This document shows positions 60,647 to 64,000 of a stretch of DNA of 64,000 nucleotides, piece by piece. Source of the DNA: Citrobacter sp. 18056. GTDB taxonomy: Bacteria; Pseudomonadota; Gammaproteobacteria; Enterobacterales; Enterobacteriaceae. The notes below the pieces were generated by a model. The model searched no databases. It worked only from the letters and a program-made list of their open reading frames with translations, and was not told the DNA's origin. The stretch covers positions 1-64,000 of the forward strand of contig CACSJR010000015.1 of NCBI GenBank assembly GCA_902706235.1, written 5' to 3'. Made by a program: the position numbers and the translations under genes. How positions within the stretch are numbered: position 1 is the stretch's first letter; every line of letters begins with the position of its first letter.

Positions 60647-61953
60647 CCCTTTTCTCCCAGACGTTTTCCCTGTTTGCGGGCAATTTCCCAATGTGAGACC
60701 AGATTGACTAACAGCGCGATTGCAGCATTCTTCCACCGACGTCGTGGGTTAAAGCGCAGTAGTCTCTTCGCGATGGATGGATAACTGTAAAAGCGCGTCT
60801 TAGCCTGAAAGCACAAATCGGTGAGTTGCTTTGGTGACATCCCTTTAGGTTCAAAGATTGGGTCACCATAGCAATAATTTTCATCAATCCACCATTGCGC
60901 TGAGATAAGCCGCCCCTCATCCTTCAGCCGTTGATAGAGTGCAGTACCTGGTGTTGGGATCAGCAGGTTAAAGTTGGCGACCTCAATATGGTTTTCCTGA
61001 GCGAACGCCAGACACTGCAAAACTGTCTCCGGTGTGTCATCGTCGTAACCAAAAATAAACGTGCCGTAAATGCTGATACCGCGAGCATGGAGCGCCTGAA
61101 TGACCTGCTGATAGTCGCCAGCCGCATGATTCCATGATTTTCCCATCTGGCGCAGGCTACCAGGATTCAGACTTTCAAAACCGATCAGCGCAAAACCACA
61201 TCCTGCCTGCGCCAACATGTCCAGCAGCGTATCATTGCGTGCAACGTCAATGCTTATCTGGCAACCCCAGCGCAGCTTAAGAGGCTTGAGCATGGCCAAC
61301 AACGCTTCAAGATTACGGCGGTTAACGAATAGATTGTCATCGACAAAAAAGATAAAACGTCCGGGAGGTAACGTTTCGATTTCAGCCCGCAACTTTTCCA
61401 CTGGACGGGATCTTACGCCGTCAGGATAAAAAGCATGAATCGAGCAGAAGTCACAGGCAAAACGGCAACCGCGTGAATACTGGACCAGTGACAACGGGGC
61501 GTAGCGCTTACCGGCAAAGATGGAACGGTCGAGAGGATAAGTATCTAGCGATCGTTCTCGTGAACCGTCGTAGCGAAGCTTGAGCTGCTCCTGTTGCAGA
61601 TCGAGCAGCAGCTGTTGCCAGACACTTTCAGCGTCACCGACAACAATGCAGTCCGCATGCAACAGGGCTTCATCAGGCATAAAAGTCACATGATAGCCCC
61701 CCATCACGACTTTTTTACCCTGACGACGATACTTGTCGGCCAATAAGTAGCTACGCCGGGCGGTAAATGTCTCCACAGAAATGGCAATCAGATCCGCATC
61801 GGGAAGACTTTCCGGCAGCGGTTCCAGACGTTCGTCATAGAAAGACACCTGGTGGCCAACTGAGAGGGCGGTCAGGATGCCCATCACCAGCGGTGTCAGA
61901 GCATCTTTAGTACGGTAGTCCCCCATGTTGGGGTAAATCAGAACAATATTCAC
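60643..61953 (-). CDS. B12-binding-type radical SAM protein (copy 2)
   Basis: This 436-residue paralogue of the preceding protein starts MNIVLIYPNMGDYRTKDALT. Its motifs are VVMGGYHVTFMPDEA, YSRGCRFACDFC (CxxxCxxC), FIFFVDDNLF, ALIGFESLNP and FIFGYDDDTPETVLQ. The C-terminus carries a hydrophobic, basic tail (NAAIALLVNLVSHWEIARKQ) that could associate with membrane. It overlaps the GNAT stop by 4 nt (61950-61953). Despite similar length, it is clearly diverged from copy 1, so the three enzymes probably do different steps. Confidence 0.88.
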   Translation of the reverse strand: MNIVLIYPNMGDYRTKDALTPLVMGILTALSVGHQVSFYDERLEPLPESLPDADLIAISVETFTARRSYLLADKYRRQGKKVVMGGYHVTFMPDEALLHADCIVVGDAESVWQQLLLDLQQEQLKLRYDGSRERSLDTYPLDRSIFAGKRYAPLSLVQYSRGCRFACDFCSIHAFYPDGVRSRPVEKLRAEIETLPPGRFIFFVDDNLFVNRRNLEALLAMLKPLKLRWGCQISIDVARNDTLLDMLAQAGCGFALIGFESLNPGSLRQMGKSWNHAAGDYQQVIQALHARGISIYGTFIFGYDDDTPETVLQCLAFAQENHIEVANFNLLIPTPGTALYQRLKDEGRLISAQWWIDENYCYGDPIFEPKGMSPKQLTDLCFQAKTRFYSYPSIAKRLLRFNPRRRWKNAAIALLVNLVSHWEIARKQGKRLGEKG

Positions 61954-62975
61954 AACAGGGCGACCTCAGGCCAGACCGTACGTGGATCCCACGAGGGCTT
62001 GGCAGATAAATTCACGCCATAAAGGCAGGTGCGGTAAACAACTGGGCGGGTACGTGATATCAGTTTTGCCGCATCGGGATGTCCTGCCGGTAGTCCCAGC
62101 GTCATGACTTTTGTGGGGCAGAGGCTTAAAGCGTCCTCGACCAGATCGACAACGCTGATAGTGTCATTACAAGCAAACCAGGCTAAAAAGCTCTGTTCAA
62201 GTGGCTGGCCGGGCGGGGGTAATGAAACCCGCCCCGAAAAAGCTGCATAGCCATTCCAGAGCGGGCGAAGCACACGCATGCGACGAGAGTAACCGGCTGC
62301 AAGCACCTGCTTAAACGCTTGTTGATCCCAGAGGACGGCACAGGCGCGTAGCCCCTGACTATCGGAATAACCCAGCACTGGCAAACCAGCATGGCTCAAC
62401 CACTCAGCGCAGAGCATCGGAGCAAGCTGGCGGAACTGAGCATGGCGGGAGTAAAAATCGACAACCTGCGGGTAGTCCTGCGGGGAAAGAACGCGCCATA
62501 ACTCATGACGTTTCCCTCGCCTGCGACTGATCGCCAGCGTCAGCATGTCTCCAAGGCGTTGATAACGTGGTAAACCGCTGATCCCTTTTTCCAGTAACCG
62601 TCTTGCGACAACATTATCGGACGCAATGCTGGTGTAACAGCGTTCCGGAGGGGAAAACTGGTGTAACGCAGCAAAACCCTTCTTCAGTATGCGAACACGG
62701 TGTCGGTAGCCGGGAGAGATACGCAAACTGCCAAGATAGCCCAGAGGTTGTTGCTCACCGTTGGCGAATCCCATATGCCGCGTTAGCATGCACATACCGA
62801 CGGCTTTTTCCCCCTCCAGGGCTATTACCGGATGTTCTGAACTAACACCGCACTGCGCACTAAAAAAGTCAGGACGACGAGTCAGCACCAGATCAATATC
62901 ACCACCCATCGCGTTTTCTTCCAGAAGCCCCAACAGGCGGGCGCTGTGGATGGATTCTGCCGCCACTACGCGCAT
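61950..62975 (-). CDS. GNAT-type N-acyltransferase
   Basis: This 341-residue protein has an N-terminal GNAT-like half with PLGYLGSLRISPGYRHRVRI (the acyl-CoA loop with R/Q-x-x-G-x-like turn) and ERCYTSIASDNVVARRLLEK. A second half of similar size suggests a duplicated or double GNAT. Its start overlaps the stop of the third radical-SAM gene (TAATG), and its stop overlaps copy 2. It probably acylates an amine in the pathway product. The acyl donor is unknown; a long-chain CoA would fit the lipid theme. Confidence 0.75.
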   Translation of the reverse strand: MRVVAAESIHSARLLGLLEENAMGGDIDLVLTRRPDFFSAQCGVSSEHPVIALEGEKAVGMCMLTRHMGFANGEQQPLGYLGSLRISPGYRHRVRILKKGFAALHQFSPPERCYTSIASDNVVARRLLEKGISGLPRYQRLGDMLTLAISRRRGKRHELWRVLSPQDYPQVVDFYSRHAQFRQLAPMLCAEWLSHAGLPVLGYSDSQGLRACAVLWDQQAFKQVLAAGYSRRMRVLRPLWNGYAAFSGRVSLPPPGQPLEQSFLAWFACNDTISVVDLVEDALSLCPTKVMTLGLPAGHPDAAKLISRTRPVVYRTCLYGVNLSAKPSWDPRTVWPEVALL

Positions 62976-64000
62976 TATTTCACTTCCAGTAGCTGACCCT
63001 GCCAGCTGGCATCACCTAATGGATAGCCATTGCGGCTGCTGATTTCATTGTGGTGCATCATGTTGATCGGGAAGTAATTGCGGAACATAAAAAAGTCATT
63101 ACGGTTTTGCCAGCTACGTTGAAACATCGAACGCCAGCTATAGAAGTCACGCCTTGCCTGCACGCAGCCATCCGTCACCTGCTGCGGCGTTAGTCTTGCG
63201 GGAAAGAAAGGCAGATCGTTGTAATGGTAACCATCATCAAGCCACCAGTTCTGAAAGCGCAAACGCCCTTCCTGTTGCAACCGGCTATAGAGTGGTGTTC
63301 CGGGGAAAGGCGTCATGTGGTTAAACGCAGCGATATACATCCCCTGCTCCCGTGCGTACTGCACAGCTTCCCCAAAGGACTCTGGCGTATCATGATCATA
63401 ACCAAAGACAAAAGTGCCATAGACCGCGACACCATGCTTACGCAGGTTAGCTAACGCATTATTGAATCCCCCTTTCATGGTGTTAACTCGCTTATTCATC
63501 TGGCGCAGGTTGTCTTCAATAAGCGATTCAAAACCAATCAATACCCCCCGACAGCCCGCTTTTGCCAACTGCTGCACAAAGGTTTCATCATGGGCCGCAT
63601 TAATGCTCATCTGAGTGACCCAGCGAACTCCGGCACGAGCTAACTCAGGCAGGGTCTCCCGGCTTTCACGCAGGCTGCCGGCAAAGTTGTCATCGACAAA
63701 GAAAAACATTTTTTTTTCTGGCTTTAACTGCTGCAACTCTGCCAGTACGCTATCGATGTCCCGACGACGATAGCGACGCTGATAAAAGGTCTGGACCGCG
63801 CAAAACTCGCAGGGAAAACGACAACCTCGCCCGGTTTCTACCAGGCCGATGGGTAGATAACGTTTCCCCTTGAACAGACTGCGGTCAACCCTCACCTGCC
63901 TTAAATCGGTCTGCATGCCCTGATAGTGATTTTTCAGCGTGCCGTGGCGCAGATCGTCGATGACCTCACTCCAGATGGCTTCGGCCTCCCCCGTCACCAG
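62975..64000 (-). CDS. B12-binding-type radical SAM protein (copy 3), 5' end beyond window
   Basis: The visible 341 residues cover the end of the N-terminal domain (TGEAEAIWSEV), then GLVETGRGCRFPCEFC (CxxxCxxC), MFFFVDDNFAGS, GVLIGFESLIEDNLRQ and TFVFGYDHDTPESFG. The C-terminal part ends LGDASWQGQLLEVK. It is a third member of the same family, most similar in layout to the other two but with a distinct tail (NDFFMFRNYFPINMMHH). The start lies past position 64000. It is the upstream gene of this overlapping operon within the window. Confidence 0.88.
   Translation of the reverse strand: MVTGEAEAIWSEVIDDLRHGTLKNHYQGMQTDLRQVRVDRSLFKGKRYLPIGLVETGRGCRFPCEFCAVQTFYQRRYRRRDIDSVLAELQQLKPEKKMFFFVDDNFAGSLRESRETLPELARAGVRWVTQMSINAAHDETFVQQLAKAGCRGVLIGFESLIEDNLRQMNKRVNTMKGGFNNALANLRKHGVAVYGTFVFGYDHDTPESFGEAVQYAREQGMYIAAFNHMTPFPGTPLYSRLQQEGRLRFQNWWLDDGYHYNDLPFFPARLTPQQVTDGCVQARRDFYSWRSMFQRSWQNRNDFFMFRNYFPINMMHHNEISSRNGYPLGDASWQGQLLEVK

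Overview
The window looks like chromosomal accessory DNA from a gamma-proteobacterium of the family Enterobacteriaceae. The support is enterobacterial-type protein families (DeoD, BetT, TssE, the Ter proteins), Shine-Dalgarno usage, an IS903-group element and an autotransporter with an extended signal peptide. I cannot fix the genus from sequence alone; Enterobacter, Citrobacter, Klebsiella and Cronobacter relatives are all plausible. No rRNA, tRNA, CRISPR array or plasmid replication gene was seen.

Region 1 (1-20.7 kb) is surface and adhesion DNA. It opens with the tail of an IS3-family transposase whose 3' end is triplicated as a 51-bp tandem repeat. Next come a small unknown gene, a LysR-type regulator, a 2345-residue AIDA-like autotransporter, a Skp/OmpH-like lipoprotein, a MarR-type regulator, a small membrane protein, a membrane-anchored bactofilin and a 2666-residue intimin/invasin-type inverse autotransporter with 17 Ig-like repeats.

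Region 2 (20.7-28.7 kb) is metabolism and transport. A leftward group encodes a DeoD-type nucleoside phosphorylase with an altered active site, an NCS1 nucleobase permease, a PepT-like M20 peptidase and an MFS carrier. It diverges from a Crp/Fnr-type regulator, with a perfect palindrome in the shared promoter region. A BetT-like choline transporter follows.

Region 3 (28.7-35.2 kb) is mobile or decayed DNA: a phd/doc toxin-antitoxin pair, a small Myb/HTH-like gene, and a fragment of a type VI secretion cluster (immunity-like gene, tssE, an unknown gene and a vasL/tssA-like gene). The cluster is cut by an IS903-group element with a nonsense-mutated transposase and no target duplication, so DNA has probably been lost there.

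Region 4 (35.2-56.4 kb) is a complete-looking tellurite/stress (Ter) island: terZABCDE, a membrane gene and terF on the minus strand. Opposite them on the plus strand is a biosynthetic module (ATP-grasp, PRTase-TRSP, HAD, StiP-like PRTase, CitE-like lyase), then a frameshifted DUF4236 gene, terW, and terY-terX-terY-terY3 with a PP2C phosphatase and a protein kinase. The two arms diverge from a 323-bp region holding three ATCAT/ATGAT palindromes.

Region 5 (56.6-64 kb) is a tightly overlapping minus-strand operon with three radical-SAM proteins of the B12-binding type, a GNAT-like acyltransferase, an AUR1-like PAP2 enzyme, an exported NTF2-like protein and a lipoprotein. It faces a convergent membrane fatty-acid desaturase. 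This set looks like a lipid-modifying or lipid-derived biosynthetic pathway that I cannot match to a characterised system, and it is the best candidate here for something undescribed.
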